Positions 15,619 to 24,393 of a DNA stretch of 64,000 nt are shown in pieces. The notes under the pieces were generated by a model. The model was given only the letters and a program-made list of their open reading frames with translations, had not been told where the DNA came from and made no database searches. This DNA comes from Streptomyces sp. NBC_01451 (GTDB lineage: Bacteria > Actinomycetota > Actinomycetes > Streptomycetales > Streptomycetaceae): NCBI RefSeq assembly GCF_036227485.1, contig NZ_CP109479.1, forward strand, positions 7,564,001 to 7,628,000, given 5' to 3'. The translations under genes were made by a program, and so were the position numbers. Each line of letters opens with the position of its first letter. Within the stretch, counting starts at the first letter, position 1.

Positions 15619-16266
15619 GTGGAAGCGATGCGACCCGTCCCCCGGACCCTGCTCAGGGATCGCGCGTACGAAGCGATCCGCGACGCCATCGTCTCCGGGG
15701 AGATCGAACCCGGTGCCGTGGTGCGGGACGCCGAGTTCGCCGAGCGGCTCGGGCTGTCCCGGGCGCCGGTGCGTGAGGCGTTCGCGCGGCTGGTCGACGA
15801 GGGGCTGCTGGAGAGCAAGCCGCAGAGCTACACCAAGGTGACGCCGGTCGTGGCCGCCGACGTGCGGGACGCGGCCGCCGTGGTCGGGGCCATGCACGAG
15901 CTGGTCACCCGGGTCGCCGTACCCCGGCTGTTCGCCGCGGACGTCGAGGCGATGCGCGCGGCCAACGAGCGGTTCGCGGCGGCCGTCCGTGCCGGTGACG
16001 TGGAGTCCGCCCTGCGCGCCGACGACCAGCTGCACGACGTCCTCGTCCGGGTCAGCGGCAATCGCGCGGCGGCCGCGACCGCCGCGCGCTACACACCGCT
16101 CATCCGCCGTCTGGAGCGACGACGCTTCAGCGAGGGCGGCAACTGTCGTTCGGCCGGCCTGCACGACAGGCTCCTCGATGCCTGCGCGGCCGGAGACGTG
16201 GACGAGGCGGTCCGTGTCACCGCGGAGATCTGGCGTGGGCTGGCCGAGCTCGCGGACAGCGACTGA
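15619..16266 (+). CDS. GntR/FCD-family regulator next to ACC deaminase
   Basis: 215 residues from a GTG at 15619; the ATG at 15628 is the alternative, and neither has a clear Shine-Dalgarno, so the transcript may be nearly leaderless. The N-terminal winged helix ([39 protein letters not shown]) is typical GntR. The C-terminal helical domain (about 85-210) is FCD-like with metal-site style Asp/His residues ([27 protein letters not shown]). It precedes the ACC deaminase gene by 20 bases, so it is probably its dedicated regulator and co-transcribed with it. Confidence 0.85.
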   Translation: MEAMRPVPRTLLRDRAYEAIRDAIVSGEIEPGAVVRDAEFAERLGLSRAPVREAFARLVDEGLLESKPQSYTKVTPVVAADVRDAAAVVGAMHELVTRVAVPRLFAADVEAMRAANERFAAAVRAGDVESALRADDQLHDVLVRVSGNRAAAATAARYTPLIRRLERRRFSEGGNCRSAGLHDRLLDACAAGDVDEAVRVTAEIWRGLAELADSD

Positions 16267-16286
16267 TCCCGACTCCCGGAGGACCC

Positions 16287-17303
16287 ATGTCCCTTGACTC
16301 GTACGAGCGTTACCCCCTTCTCTTCGGGCCCTCGCCCGTGCACCCGCTGGAGCGGCTCACCGCGCATCTCGGCGGTGCCGCCCTCTGGGCCAAGCGGGAG
16401 GACTGCAACTCCGGTGTCGCCTACGGCGGCAACAAGACCCGCAAGCTGGAGTACCTCGTTGCCGACGCCCTCGCCCAGGGCTGCGACACGCTCGTCTCGA
16501 TCGGCGGTGTGCAGTCCAACCACACCCGTCAGGTCGCCGCCTGCGCGGCCCGCGCCGGGCTCAAGTGCGTCCTCGTGCAGGAGAGTTGGGTGGAGTGGCC
16601 CGACTCCGTCTACGACAAGGTCGGCAACATCCTGATCAGCCGGCTCGCCGGGGCCGATGTCCGGTTGGTGCGCGCCGGGTTCGGTATCGGGTTCAAGGAG
16701 AGCTGGGAACTGGCGCTGCGGGAGGTGGAGGAAGGGGGCGGCAAGCCGTACGCGATTCCGGCGGGCGCCTCCGACCATCCGCTCGGCGGCCTCGGGTTCG
16801 CCGGCTGGGCGTACGAAGTCGCCGAACAGGAAAGGGAGTTGGGGGTCTTCTTCGACACCGTGGTGGTGTGCTCGGTGACCGGGTCGACCCAGGCCGGCAT
16901 GGTCGCCGGGTTCGCGGCGCTTGAGGAGGCGGGCGGCCGTACGCGGCGTGTGCTCGGCATCGACGCGTCGGCGGCGCCCGCCCGGACCAAGGAGCAGATC
17001 GCGCGGATCGCCCACAACACCGGGCAACTCATCGGCGTAAAGCGGGAGTTGACGCAGGCGGACGTCGAGCTGGACGAGCGCTACCATGCGGGCACGTACG
17101 GGATCCCCGACGACACCACCCTGGACGCGATGCGGCTCGCCGCCCGTACGGAGGGGATGGTCACCGATCCCGTGTACGAGGGGAAGTCGATGGCCGGGAT
17201 GGTCGACCTGGTGACGCGGGGGGAGATCGGACGCGACTCCACCGTGCTGTACGCGCACCTGGGCGGACAGCCCGCGCTGAACGCGTACAGCGCGCTGTTC
17301 TAG
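16287..17303 (+). CDS. acdS: 1-aminocyclopropane-1-carboxylate deaminase
   Basis: 338 residues, the usual length. A PLP-dependent fold-type II enzyme that converts the ethylene precursor ACC to 2-oxobutyrate and ammonia in the cytoplasm. The PLP lysine is in [11 protein letters not shown] near residue 50, and [13 protein letters not shown] is the typical phosphate and carboxylate site. The residues that separate true ACC deaminases from D-cysteine desulfhydrases are the deaminase type: Glu in PVYEGKSM near 295 and Leu in AHLGGQPAL near 322. A GntR regulator gene lies directly upstream. ACC deaminase lowers plant ethylene and is typical of plant-associated bacteria. Confidence 0.92.
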   Translation: MSLDSYERYPLLFGPSPVHPLERLTAHLGGAALWAKREDCNSGVAYGGNKTRKLEYLVADALAQGCDTLVSIGGVQSNHTRQVAACAARAGLKCVLVQESWVEWPDSVYDKVGNILISRLAGADVRLVRAGFGIGFKESWELALREVEEGGGKPYAIPAGASDHPLGGLGFAGWAYEVAEQERELGVFFDTVVVCSVTGSTQAGMVAGFAALEEAGGRTRRVLGIDASAAPARTKEQIARIAHNTGQLIGVKRELTQADVELDERYHAGTYGIPDDTTLDAMRLAARTEGMVTDPVYEGKSMAGMVDLVTRGEIGRDSTVLYAHLGGQPALNAYSALF

Positions 17304-18532
17304 TCCGCGACCTGGTCCGCGACCTGGGCCGGGACTGTGCTCCGGCGCTGGTTTCCGAAGGGGCCCGTCGTCGTGAAGGCGAGTTCGGCGAAGCGTTCGC
17401 CGATGCGGCGGTGGGTGGCCGCGTCCGGGTGGAGCTGGTCGGGCAGGGGGAGTTCGGCGAAGTCGGACTCCCCGTACAGCGCGCGGCCGTCGAGGTGGTG
17501 GAGGTGCGGGTCGTCAGCCGACCGCTGTCTCGCGATGCGGGACAGCTCCTCCCGGATGACGTTGAGCGTCAGTTTGCCGGCGGCGCGCTCGGCGGGGTCG
17601 CCCATGGGCTGGAAGCGCACTTCACCGGCGCCGATCGTGGACAGGTCCAGCGCGGTGGGGCCCGGCGTGTCCTCGTGCATGGGGCAGTAGAGAGGTGAGA
17701 CGAGCAGGAGCGGTGTGGCCGGATGGCCCTCGCGGATGGTGTCGAGGAAGCCGTGCACCGCAGGGCCGAAGGCACGCAGACGCATCAGATCGGTGTTGAC
17801 CAGGTTGATGCCGATCTTGACGCTGATCAGATCGGCGGGGGTGTCGCGCATCGCCCGGGCGGTGAACGGGTCGAGCAGGGCGCTGCCGGCCAGGCCCAGG
17901 TTGATCAGTTCCACGCCGCCGAGGGACGCGGCGAGCGCGGGCCAGATGGCGGTGGGGCTCGCGGCGTCGGAACCGTGACTGATCGAACTGCCGTGGTGCA
18001 GCCAGACCTTCCGGCCCCCGTCGCGTGCGGCGACGGGCTCGACCGGGTCGTCGGTGCGCAGGGCGACGAGCTCGGTGGTCTCGTTGTGGGGCAGCCAGAT
18101 CTCGACGCGCTTCATGCGGTCCGGCAGGCCGGTGAAGCGGAGGGTGCCGGGCGGGCCGGGTTCGTGCGTCGCGGTGCCGGCGGTCATGTCGACGGTCAGG
18201 GTGTTGCCGCCCCCGGCCACGGTGGACTGGGCGCTCAGCCGGCCGTCGACGAGGAGGTCGTACACGCCGTCGGGGCGGGGTGGGGCGCCCACGTAGACCC
18301 GCCTGGTGGGCAGCGTGTCCAGTTCGACGGAGGTCGCTCGGGTGCGGAAGACCAGCCGTACGCCCGAGGGCTGGGATTCCGCCGAGGCGAGCTGGGGGTC
18401 CGTGCACTGGGCGCGGGCCCGGGCCGGCAGACGGTGGGGGAGTACGCCGTGCGGGGTGTGCTCCAGGTCCAGGGCGCCGCGTACGAGGTCCGCGGTGATG
18501 TGCGTGGTCGTCCACTGGGTCTCGGTGTGCAT
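17300..18532 (-). CDS. SGNH-family hydrolase/esterase
   Basis: 410 residues from the ATG at 18532; the longer upstream frame is non-coding shadow. The N-terminal 170 residues form a beta-rich jelly-roll-like module ([34 protein letters not shown]). The C-terminal part is SGNH: the nucleophile block [11 protein letters not shown] near 190, [11 protein letters not shown], and the Asp-His block [13 protein letters not shown] near 365. No signal peptide is visible. The C-terminus ends in QVADQVAD, encoded by a 12-base tandem repeat. The stop codon shares a CTAG with the convergent acdS stop. A TetR gene lies 53 bases upstream, so this hydrolase is its likely target. Confidence 0.82.
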   Translation of the reverse strand: MHTETQWTTTHITADLVRGALDLEHTPHGVLPHRLPARARAQCTDPQLASAESQPSGVRLVFRTRATSVELDTLPTRRVYVGAPPRPDGVYDLLVDGRLSAQSTVAGGGNTLTVDMTAGTATHEPGPPGTLRFTGLPDRMKRVEIWLPHNETTELVALRTDDPVEPVAARDGGRKVWLHHGSSISHGSDAASPTAIWPALAASLGGVELINLGLAGSALLDPFTARAMRDTPADLISVKIGINLVNTDLMRLRAFGPAVHGFLDTIREGHPATPLLLVSPLYCPMHEDTPGPTALDLSTIGAGEVRFQPMGDPAERAAGKLTLNVIREELSRIARQRSADDPHLHHLDGRALYGESDFAELPLPDQLHPDAATHRRIGERFAELAFTTTGPFGNQRRSTVPAQVADQVAD

Positions 18533-18585
18533 GTGTGTCCTCCGTCTGTCCTCGGTCCGTCCTCGGTCCGTTCTCGGCCTGTCGG

Positions 18586-19164
18586 TCAACGGGTGGGAAG
18601 GGTCGGCCAGTTGCGCAGCAGGGCGTCGAGGGCGTCGAGGATCCGGGTCCAGCTCTCCTCCGAGTCGGGGGCGCTGTGGCTGAAGCCGCCTGCCGTTTCC
18701 AGGCTGGTGAACCCGTGGAAGACGCTGCCCAGAAGGCGGACCGCGTGGGTCTGGTCGGGCTCCGTCAGCTCGTAACCGCGCAGGATGGACCGCGTCATCC
18801 GGGCGTGCCGGACGCCCGCACCGGCCGCGGCCGTCTCGGGGTCGAGCCTCATCCGGGTGGCGGCGGCGCGGCCGGGGTGTTCCCGGCCGTAGTCGCGGTA
18901 GACGTTCGCGAAGGCGGTCAGGGCGTCCTTGCCGGCCCGTCCGGCCACGGCGTCGGCGGCCCGGTCGGCGAGTTCCTCCAGGGCGAACAGGGCGATCCTG
19001 GTCCTGAGGTCCTGGGTGTTCCTGACGTGCGAGTACAGGCTCGCGACCTTGACGCCGAACCGCCGGGCCAGCTCCGAGGCGGTCACCTGGTCGAAGCCGA
19101 CCTCGTCGGCGAGTTCCGCTCCGGCTCTGGTCAGGCGTTCCGCGGTGAGTCCTACGCGTGCCAT
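18586..19164 (-). CDS. TetR-family regulator
   Basis: 192 residues. The N-terminal helix-turn-helix is clear (LTAERLTRAGAELADEVGFD, VTASELARRFGVKVASLYSHV). The C-terminal domain (about 80-190, ending SWTRILDALDALLRNWPTL) belongs to the WHG-like type seen in many actinobacterial TetR proteins. It heads a two-gene unit with the SGNH hydrolase and faces the FBP zinc-finger gene across a short gap holding a perfect palindrome, which should be its operator and would control both sides. Confidence 0.88.
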   Translation of the reverse strand: MARVGLTAERLTRAGAELADEVGFDQVTASELARRFGVKVASLYSHVRNTQDLRTRIALFALEELADRAADAVAGRAGKDALTAFANVYRDYGREHPGRAAATRMRLDPETAAAGAGVRHARMTRSILRGYELTEPDQTHAVRLLGSVFHGFTSLETAGGFSHSAPDSEESWTRILDALDALLRNWPTLPTR

Positions 19165-19198
19165 GACCCTCCTCCTGTTCGGCTAAGGAGAATATAGG

Positions 19199-19221
19199 TT
19201 TGCCTAAAATATTTAGGCAAA
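19199..19221. promoter_or_regulatory. 23-bp palindromic operator between the TetR and FBP genes
   Basis: Ten-base arms TTTGCCTAAA and TTTAGGCAAA flank an ATA centre with no mismatch. The site is AT-rich in GC-rich surroundings. It lies 34 bases before the TetR start and 13 bases before the FBP start, so binding would block both promoters. A TAAAAT word inside it could be the -10 box of the FBP gene. Confidence 0.85.
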
Positions 19222-19234
19222 TTAGCCTGCCGTT

Positions 19235-19726
19235 ATGGAGCCACTGACTGAGCGGGAGATCCGCGCCGCGTTCGTGAACTGCAGCAAGGGTGAGGCGCAG
19301 CGCCTGTCCGTGCCACGGGACCTGGCCGACCGGCCCTGGGACGACCTGGACTTCCTCGGCTGGCGGGACCCCCAGGCCCCCGACCGCGCCTACCTCGTCA
19401 CCGTGCTGGACGGCCGTACGACCGGACTCGCCCTGCGCGCTTCCGCGCCCGCCTTCGGGCAGACGCGGCGCAGCATGTGCTCGATGTGCCTGACGTCCCA
19501 CACCGGAGGCGTGTCCCTGATGGTCGCGCCCAGGGCGGGGAAGGCGGGGAAACAGGGCAACTCGGTGGGCGCGTACATATGCGGCGACCTCTGCTGCTCG
19601 CTGTATGTGCGGGGCAGGAAGGACGCGGGAGCCGGGGCCCGGCTCCACGAGACGATCACTCTGGAGGAGAAGATCCGGCGGACCGCGGGGAACGTCGCCG
19701 CGTTCATCGCCAAGGTGACGGCTTGA
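19235..19726 (+). CDS. FBP-type treble-clef zinc-finger protein
   Basis: 163 residues. It resembles the FBP C-terminal zinc-finger family, named after a fibronectin-binding protein of mycobacteria. The zinc ligands are CSMC near residue 87 and CGDLCC near 118, separated by a basic loop (VAPRAGKAGKQGNSVGAYI). The N-terminus begins TEREIRAAFVNCSKGEAQRL, and the C-terminus is helical (TLEEKIRRTAGNVAAFIAKV). No signal peptide is seen; a nucleic-acid or ribosome-related role is as likely as adhesion. The start codon follows the TetR operator by 13 bases without a Shine-Dalgarno, suggesting a leaderless mRNA. Confidence 0.8.
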   Translation: MEPLTEREIRAAFVNCSKGEAQRLSVPRDLADRPWDDLDFLGWRDPQAPDRAYLVTVLDGRTTGLALRASAPAFGQTRRSMCSMCLTSHTGGVSLMVAPRAGKAGKQGNSVGAYICGDLCCSLYVRGRKDAGAGARLHETITLEEKIRRTAGNVAAFIAKVTA

Positions 19727-19743
19727 CGGTGGAACGGTGTGAC

Positions 19744-19762
19744 GGGGCGGCGGTGCCGCCCC
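19744..19762. terminator. Bidirectional hairpin between FBP and TerD genes
   Basis: Perfect 8-bp stem GGGGCGGC / GCCGCCCC with a GGT loop, placed between two convergent stops (19726 and 19819). Confidence 0.7.
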
Positions 19763-19818
19763 ACGGTCCGCTTCGGTGGGTCGTTCGGTGAGTGGTTGGT
19801 TGGGTGGGTTGCGCGTGG

Positions 19819-21039
19819 CTACAGGGACTGGGCTGCCGGTTTCACCATGCCCCGGACCGTGCGGGACTTGACGAAGTCGCCGATCGCCGTCATCTCCCAC
19901 TCGCCCGAGAACTGCTTGATCATCTTCGCCATCATCACGCCCGTCTGCGGTTCGGCGCTGGTCAGGTCGAAGCGGACCAGTTCCTCGCCCGTCGCCGCGT
20001 CCAGGAGACGGCAGTACGCCTTCGCCACCTCGGTGAACTTCTGCCCCGAGAAGGAGTTGACCGTGAAGACCAGGCCGGTGACCTCCTGGGGGAGGCGGCC
20101 CAGGTCGACCACGATGACCTCGTCGTCGCCGCCGCCCTCGCCCGTGAGGTTGTCGCCGGAGTGCTTGATCGCGCCGTTCACGATGGAGAGCTTGCCGAAG
20201 TAGCAGCTGTCGATGTGGTTGCGCTGCGGGCCGTACGCGATGACCGACGCGTCCAGGTCGATGTCCTTGCCCCGGTACGCGGGCTCCCAGCCGAGGCCCA
20301 TCTTGACCTGGGAGAGCAGCGGCCGGCCGCCCTTGACCAGGGACACGGTCTGGTTCTTCTGGAGGCTTACGCGGCCCTTGTCGAGGTTGATCTTTCCGGC
20401 GCCGAGGGTCGGGGCGGGGGGAGCCGGGGGTGCGGCGGGGGCGGGGGGAGAGGCGAACGACCCGGCCGGGGCGGGCGGTGCCATCGGGGGTGCCGGGGGC
20501 TGGACCGGGGCCGGCTGCGCGGCCGGTGCCGGTGTCGGCTCCTCCACGCTCACGCCGAAGTCCGTGGCGATGCCGGCCAGGCCGTTCGCGTAGCCCTGGC
20601 CCACCGCGCGGGCCTTCCAGGCGCCGTTGCGGAGGTAGACCTCGACGATCACCAGCGCGGTTTCCGTGCCGAGCCGGGGCGGGGTGAACGTCGCCAGTAC
20701 GGAGCCGTCGTCCGCGTTGCGGATCGTGGCCGTCGGCTCGATGCCCTGGAAGGACTGGCCCGCGGCGTCCGGGCTCGCCGTGACGACGATCTTCTCGATG
20801 CCCGGGGGGACGGCGGCGGTGTCGACCGTGATCGAGTCGGGGGCGGTGCCGCCGCCGGAGCGGTATGTCACGCCGGGGCCGGTCGGCTGGTTGTAGAAGA
20901 TGAAGTCGTCGTCGGAGCGCACCTTGCCGTCGGCGGTGAGCAGCAGGCTCGATACGTCGAGCCGCACCGGGGCAGCGACGTCCACCGTCACTCGGGCGAC
21001 GGGAAGAGGGATGTTCGAGCCGGGTGTCATAGCTGTCAT
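19819..21039 (-). CDS. Double TerD-domain (tellurium-resistance family) protein
   Basis: 406 residues. The first half (about 10-165) is a degenerate TerD-like beta-sandwich (DDDFIFYNQPTGPGVTYRSG, FGVSV). A Pro/Ala linker of about 55 residues follows (APAAQPAPVQPPAPPMAPP). The second TerD domain (about 225-400) carries the Ca-binding pattern of the family (LGWEPAYRGKDIDLDASVIA, GEGGGDDEVIVVDL, and KMIKQFSGEWEMTAIGDFV). TerD proteins are cytosolic, Ca-binding and linked to stress response and differentiation in Streptomyces rather than only tellurite. Two ATGs, at 21039 and 21030, are possible; neither has a strong ribosome site. Confidence 0.85.
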   Translation of the reverse strand: MTAMTPGSNIPLPVARVTVDVAAPVRLDVSSLLLTADGKVRSDDDFIFYNQPTGPGVTYRSGGGTAPDSITVDTAAVPPGIEKIVVTASPDAAGQSFQGIEPTATIRNADDGSVLATFTPPRLGTETALVIVEVYLRNGAWKARAVGQGYANGLAGIATDFGVSVEEPTPAPAAQPAPVQPPAPPMAPPAPAGSFASPPAPAAPPAPPAPTLGAGKINLDKGRVSLQKNQTVSLVKGGRPLLSQVKMGLGWEPAYRGKDIDLDASVIAYGPQRNHIDSCYFGKLSIVNGAIKHSGDNLTGEGGGDDEVIVVDLGRLPQEVTGLVFTVNSFSGQKFTEVAKAYCRLLDAATGEELVRFDLTSAEPQTGVMMAKMIKQFSGEWEMTAIGDFVKSRTVRGMVKPAAQSL

Positions 21040-21094
21040 GACCGGTGAACGAGCGGACCCGCTTTGCCGTTCCCTTACCTTGCGGCCAATTGGT

Positions 21095-21316
21095 TCAGTG
21101 CCGGTTTCTGGGGTGGTTACGGGCCGTCCGCTCGTTGCCGCGCTTGTAGTTGCCGGTCCAGCGGGCCATGACCAGCTGGGGGTCGCCGGATTCCACCTCC
21201 GCCAGGAACTCGGTGGCCCTGGGGCCGCGGAGGGTGGTGGCGGGGTGGGCGCCGTGTGTGATCCTCACTGTGCCGTCGGGGTGGTGGGTGTAGGCGAAGC
21301 CGTTGGGGCGGGGCAT
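21095..21316 (-). CDS. Small conserved protein, 73 residues
   Basis: Begins MPRPNGFAYTHHPDGTVRIT and ends in a basic tail (RWTGNYKRGNERTARNHPRN). No signal, membrane span or known domain. It looks like a small soluble nucleic-acid-associated or stress-related protein common in streptomycetes, but this is only an impression. It lies 55 bases upstream of the TerD gene on the same strand and could be co-transcribed with it. Confidence 0.6.
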   Translation of the reverse strand: MPRPNGFAYTHHPDGTVRITHGAHPATTLRGPRATEFLAEVESGDPQLVMARWTGNYKRGNERTARNHPRNRH

Positions 21317-21356
21317 GGGGGGATGCTAGGCGGGTGGGGTGGGTGCCGCCCAGGGG

Positions 21357-21470
21357 TTTTCGCCCCCGCCGCCCCTTCCCGTCCCGTCCCTGGGGGCCGC
21401 GCCCCCGGACCCCCGCTGCCGGCCCTGAAGGGGCCTTGTCCTCATACGCCGGACGGGCTGGGAATGCCTG
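21357..21470 (+). repeat. Streptomyces-type intergenic repeat, full copy
   Basis: Starts TTTTCGCCCCCGCCGCCCC and ends GGACGGGCTGGGAATGCCTG, with the hairpin CTGGGGG-CCGCG-CCCCCGG in the first half and CCGGCCCTGAAGGGGCC in the second. It is the longer partner of the copy at 292-384. It lies between the 73-residue gene and the dehydrogenase, in a 271-base gap with no gene. Confidence 0.7.
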
Positions 21471-21587
21471 GGCCTGTTCTGAAGGAGCTGTGGGGGCGAG
21501 TGGGTGGGAAACCTGGTGTGGGTGGAGATGCCTCGGCCCGCGCTGGACAGAAGCGGTGAACGGGTGGGTGAGCGGGTGGGAAACGGA

Positions 21588-22577
21588 CTACGGCACCACC
21601 ACGGTCTTTCGGCCCACGCCTGAGGCGAACTGGTCCAGGGCTCGGGGGTACTGGTCCAGGGGCAGGCGGTCGCTGATGAAGACCTCGGGGTCCAGGACGC
21701 CTGCCGCGAACAGTTCCGCCGCCCGTTCGAAGCTGTGCAGCACCGCCATCGACCCGGTGATGGTGATCTCCTGGTTGTAGATGCGGTAGGGGTCGATCGT
21801 GACCCGGGTCGCGTAGTCCGCCACGCCGAACTGGAGGAACGTGCCCGCCTTCGCCACCCGGTCCAGGCCGTCCTGGATCGCCGCCGCGTTGCCCGTCGCG
21901 TCCACCACCACGTCCCAGCCCTGCGGACGCTCCAGCTCGTCCGCGTTCGTCGCCGAGCCCGACACGCCCAGCAACTGGGCCGTCGACAGGCGCTGCGCGT
22001 TGATGTCGACAACGTCGACGCTCGCCGCGCCCGTCCGCTTGGCCAGCTCCAGCATCATCAGGCCCATCGTTCCCGAGCCGTAGATCAGGACGTGGGCGCC
22101 CAGACGGGACTGGAGCACGTCGTAGCCGCGTACCGCGCACGACAGGGGCTCCACCAGGGCCGCGTCCTGGGTGCGGATGTGCTCCGGCAGACGTACACAG
22201 TTCGCGGCCGGGGCCACCGCGTACTGCGCCGCGCCGCCCGCCGTCGTCACACCGATCGCCGCCCAGCGTTCGCAGAGGTTGTTGTGGCCTGTGCGGCAGT
22301 AGCGGCACTCGTGGCAGTAGAGGGAGGGGTCCACGGCCACGCGGTCGCCCGGTGCCAGTTCCGTGACCGCCGTGCCCACGCCCACCACCTCGCCCGCGAA
22401 CTCGTGTCCCGGCACGATCGGCAGTGTGGGGGCGAACTCGCCCTGGAGGATGTGCAGGTCGGTGCCGCACAGGCCGCAGGCCGCGACCTCGACGACCACC
22501 TCGCGGGGGCCCGGGGTCGGGTCCGGGACCTCAAGGACGACGGCCTTGCCCGCGGACTCGATGACGGCTGCCTTCAC
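21588..22577 (-). CDS. Zinc-dependent medium-chain alcohol/polyol dehydrogenase
   Basis: 329 residues from a GTG at 22577 whose TGA-overlapping start (GTGA) couples it to the preceding permease gene. It has the catalytic-zinc pattern ACGLCGTDLH near residue 34 and GHEFAGEVVGVG, the four-Cys structural zinc site CHECRYCRTGHNNLC near 88-102, and a Rossmann motif YGSGTMGLMML near 165. It resembles sorbitol/threonine-dehydrogenase-type enzymes that oxidise a sugar alcohol or sugar with NAD(P). As the last gene of a sugar-import operon it should act on the imported substrate, probably a polyol. Confidence 0.87.
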   Translation of the reverse strand: MKAAVIESAGKAVVLEVPDPTPGPREVVVEVAACGLCGTDLHILQGEFAPTLPIVPGHEFAGEVVGVGTAVTELAPGDRVAVDPSLYCHECRYCRTGHNNLCERWAAIGVTTAGGAAQYAVAPAANCVRLPEHIRTQDAALVEPLSCAVRGYDVLQSRLGAHVLIYGSGTMGLMMLELAKRTGAASVDVVDINAQRLSTAQLLGVSGSATNADELERPQGWDVVVDATGNAAAIQDGLDRVAKAGTFLQFGVADYATRVTIDPYRIYNQEITITGSMAVLHSFERAAELFAAGVLDPEVFISDRLPLDQYPRALDQFASGVGRKTVVVP

Positions 22578-23455
22578 TTCACGGCTCCCAGGGACAGGCC
22601 CTGGACCAGTTTGTCCTGGGCGGCGAACCCCGCGGCGAGCACCGGCAGGGAGATGACGAGCGACGCGGCGCACACCTTCGCCAGGAACAGGCCCTGGCTG
22701 GTGATGAAGCCGGTCAGGAAGACGGGAGCCGTCTCCGCGACCACACCCGTCAGCACTCGTGCGAACAGCAGTTCGTTCCAGCTGAAGATGAAGCAGATCA
22801 GGGCCGTCGCGGCGATGCCGGGGAGGGCTATCGGGGCGACCACCCGGGTGAGGACCGTGGGCAGCCGGGCCCCGTCCACCCGCGCCGCCTCGATGATCGC
22901 CACCGGGACCTCGGAGAGGAAGGACTGCATCATCCACACCGCGATCGGCAGGTTCATGGACGTGTAGAGGACGACCAGCAGCCAGATGTTGTCCAGCAGG
23001 TCCGTGTTCTTGGCGAACAGGTAGATCGGGAGCAGGCCCGCCACCACCGGCAGCATCTTCGTCGACAGGAAGAAGAACAGGACGTCCGTCCACTTCCGCA
23101 CCGGGCGGATGGACAGGGCGTACGCCGCCGGGAGCGCCAGCAGCAGGACGCACAGTGTCGATGTCACCGACGCGACCGTCGAGTTGATCAGGGACGGCCA
23201 GGGACTCGCGCCGCCTCCCGTGCCGAAGAACTCGCGGTAGCCGTCGAGGGTCAGCGCGGCGCCGAAGGACGGGGGGTTGGTCGCCGCGTCCTCCTCCGAG
23301 TGGAAGGACGTCAGGGCCATCCACGCGATCGGGAGGAAGAAGAGGATGCCCGCCAGCCAGGCCAGCAGCCCCAGGCCCGCTCCCCGGCTGCGGCGGGGAC
23401 GTACAACACGGACCGCCGCTTCCGGCGCTTCGGCCGTTTCTGTCGTGGCGCTCAT
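22574..23455 (-). CDS. ABC sugar transporter permease (MalG type)
   Basis: 293 residues, six membrane helices. The N-terminus has a basic cytoplasmic tail before the first helix (GLGLLAWLAGILFFLPIAWM). The EAA-loop that contacts the ATPase is IIEAARVDGARLPTVLTRVV near 205, ending with the typical QGLSLGAVK tail. The start overlaps the stop of the partner permease by four bases and the stop overlaps the dehydrogenase start. No ATPase gene is in the operon, so the shared MsiK ATPase is the expected energiser. Confidence 0.9.
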   Translation of the reverse strand: MSATTETAEAPEAAVRVVRPRRSRGAGLGLLAWLAGILFFLPIAWMALTSFHSEEDAATNPPSFGAALTLDGYREFFGTGGGASPWPSLINSTVASVTSTLCVLLLALPAAYALSIRPVRKWTDVLFFFLSTKMLPVVAGLLPIYLFAKNTDLLDNIWLLVVLYTSMNLPIAVWMMQSFLSEVPVAIIEAARVDGARLPTVLTRVVAPIALPGIAATALICFIFSWNELLFARVLTGVVAETAPVFLTGFITSQGLFLAKVCAASLVISLPVLAAGFAAQDKLVQGLSLGAVK

Positions 23456-24393
23456 GCTCGGGACGCCTCCTCGCGGAACAGGGACGAGACCACGCGCAGG
23501 GCGAAGGTCGCGATGATGATCGAGCCGATGACCACCAGGACACCGGCGGCGGAGGCCAGGCCGTTCTCGTGGGCCTGGTAGAAGCTCTGGTAGACGGTGT
23601 AGGGGAGGTTCGCCGTGCCGAGGCCGCCCGACGTGATCGTGAAGACCGCGTCGAAGTTCTGGACGATGTAGATCGAGCCCAGCAGCGCGCCCAGTTCCAG
23701 GTAGCGGCGCAGGTGGGGGAGGGTCAGGTGGCGGAAGACCTGCCAGTCGTTCGCGCCGTCCACCTTCGCCGCCTCGATCTGCTGCTGGTCGCGGCTCTGC
23801 AGTCCCGCCAGCAGGATCAGCATCATGAACGGCGTCCACTGCCAGACCAGTGACATCTCCACCGCGAGCAGCGGGGTGTTGGAGATCCAGTCGGGCTGTG
23901 GGCCCCCTACGTAGTGCAACAGGCCGTTCAGCAGGCCGTATTCGGGGTTGTAGAGCACGTGCTTCCAGAGCAGGGCCGCCGCGACCGGGACCACCAGGAA
24001 GGGGGCGATGAGGAGGGTGCGGACGATGCCCCTGCCGCGGAACCCGCGGTCCAGGAGGAGGGCGAGACCCAGGCCCAGGATCAGGCTGGCCAGGACCACC
24101 GCCGCGGTGAGCAGGACGGTCGTCCACACGGAGTGACGCAGGTCCGCGTCGGTCAGGACCTCCGTGTAGTTGGCGAAGCCCGTGAAACGGCGGGCGTTCG
24201 GGTAGAGCGCGTTCCAGTCGAAGAACGAGATCACCAGGGTTGCCACGAAGGGGAGTTGGGTCACGGCGATCATGAAGATCAGGGCCGGGAGCAGCGGTGC
24301 CCGGGTGGCCCAGGCGCGCACGCGGTTCGAGGGGCGCTGCACGGCGCGTACGGATGGTGCGGCGGTGGTCGGGGCTGTCGTGGTCGCGGTCAT
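23452..24393 (-). CDS. ABC sugar transporter permease (MalF type)
   Basis: 313 residues, six predicted helices (LLPALIFMIAVTQLPFVATL, VLLTAAVVLASLILGLGLAL and others). The EAA loop is QQIEAAKVDGANDWQVFRHL near 215. The start overlaps the stop of the solute-binding protein gene (ATGA). Order binding protein, MalF-like, MalG-like, dehydrogenase suggests a sugar or polyol importer of the CUT1 family. Confidence 0.9.
   Translation of the reverse strand: MTATTTAPTTAAPSVRAVQRPSNRVRAWATRAPLLPALIFMIAVTQLPFVATLVISFFDWNALYPNARRFTGFANYTEVLTDADLRHSVWTTVLLTAAVVLASLILGLGLALLLDRGFRGRGIVRTLLIAPFLVVPVAAALLWKHVLYNPEYGLLNGLLHYVGGPQPDWISNTPLLAVEMSLVWQWTPFMMLILLAGLQSRDQQQIEAAKVDGANDWQVFRHLTLPHLRRYLELGALLGSIYIVQNFDAVFTITSGGLGTANLPYTVYQSFYQAHENGLASAAGVLVVIGSIIIATFALRVVSSLFREEASRA

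Noticed and set aside
18533..19900. N-terminal extension of the SGNH hydrolase frame by 456 codons
   Set aside because: The extension runs antisense or out of frame through the TetR and FBP genes; the ATG at 18532 starts the recognisable protein.
21039..21055. Single GTTCACC-like PHO half-site before the TerD gene
   Set aside because: Only one unit is present and no second unit at 11-base spacing, so PhoP binding is not supported.
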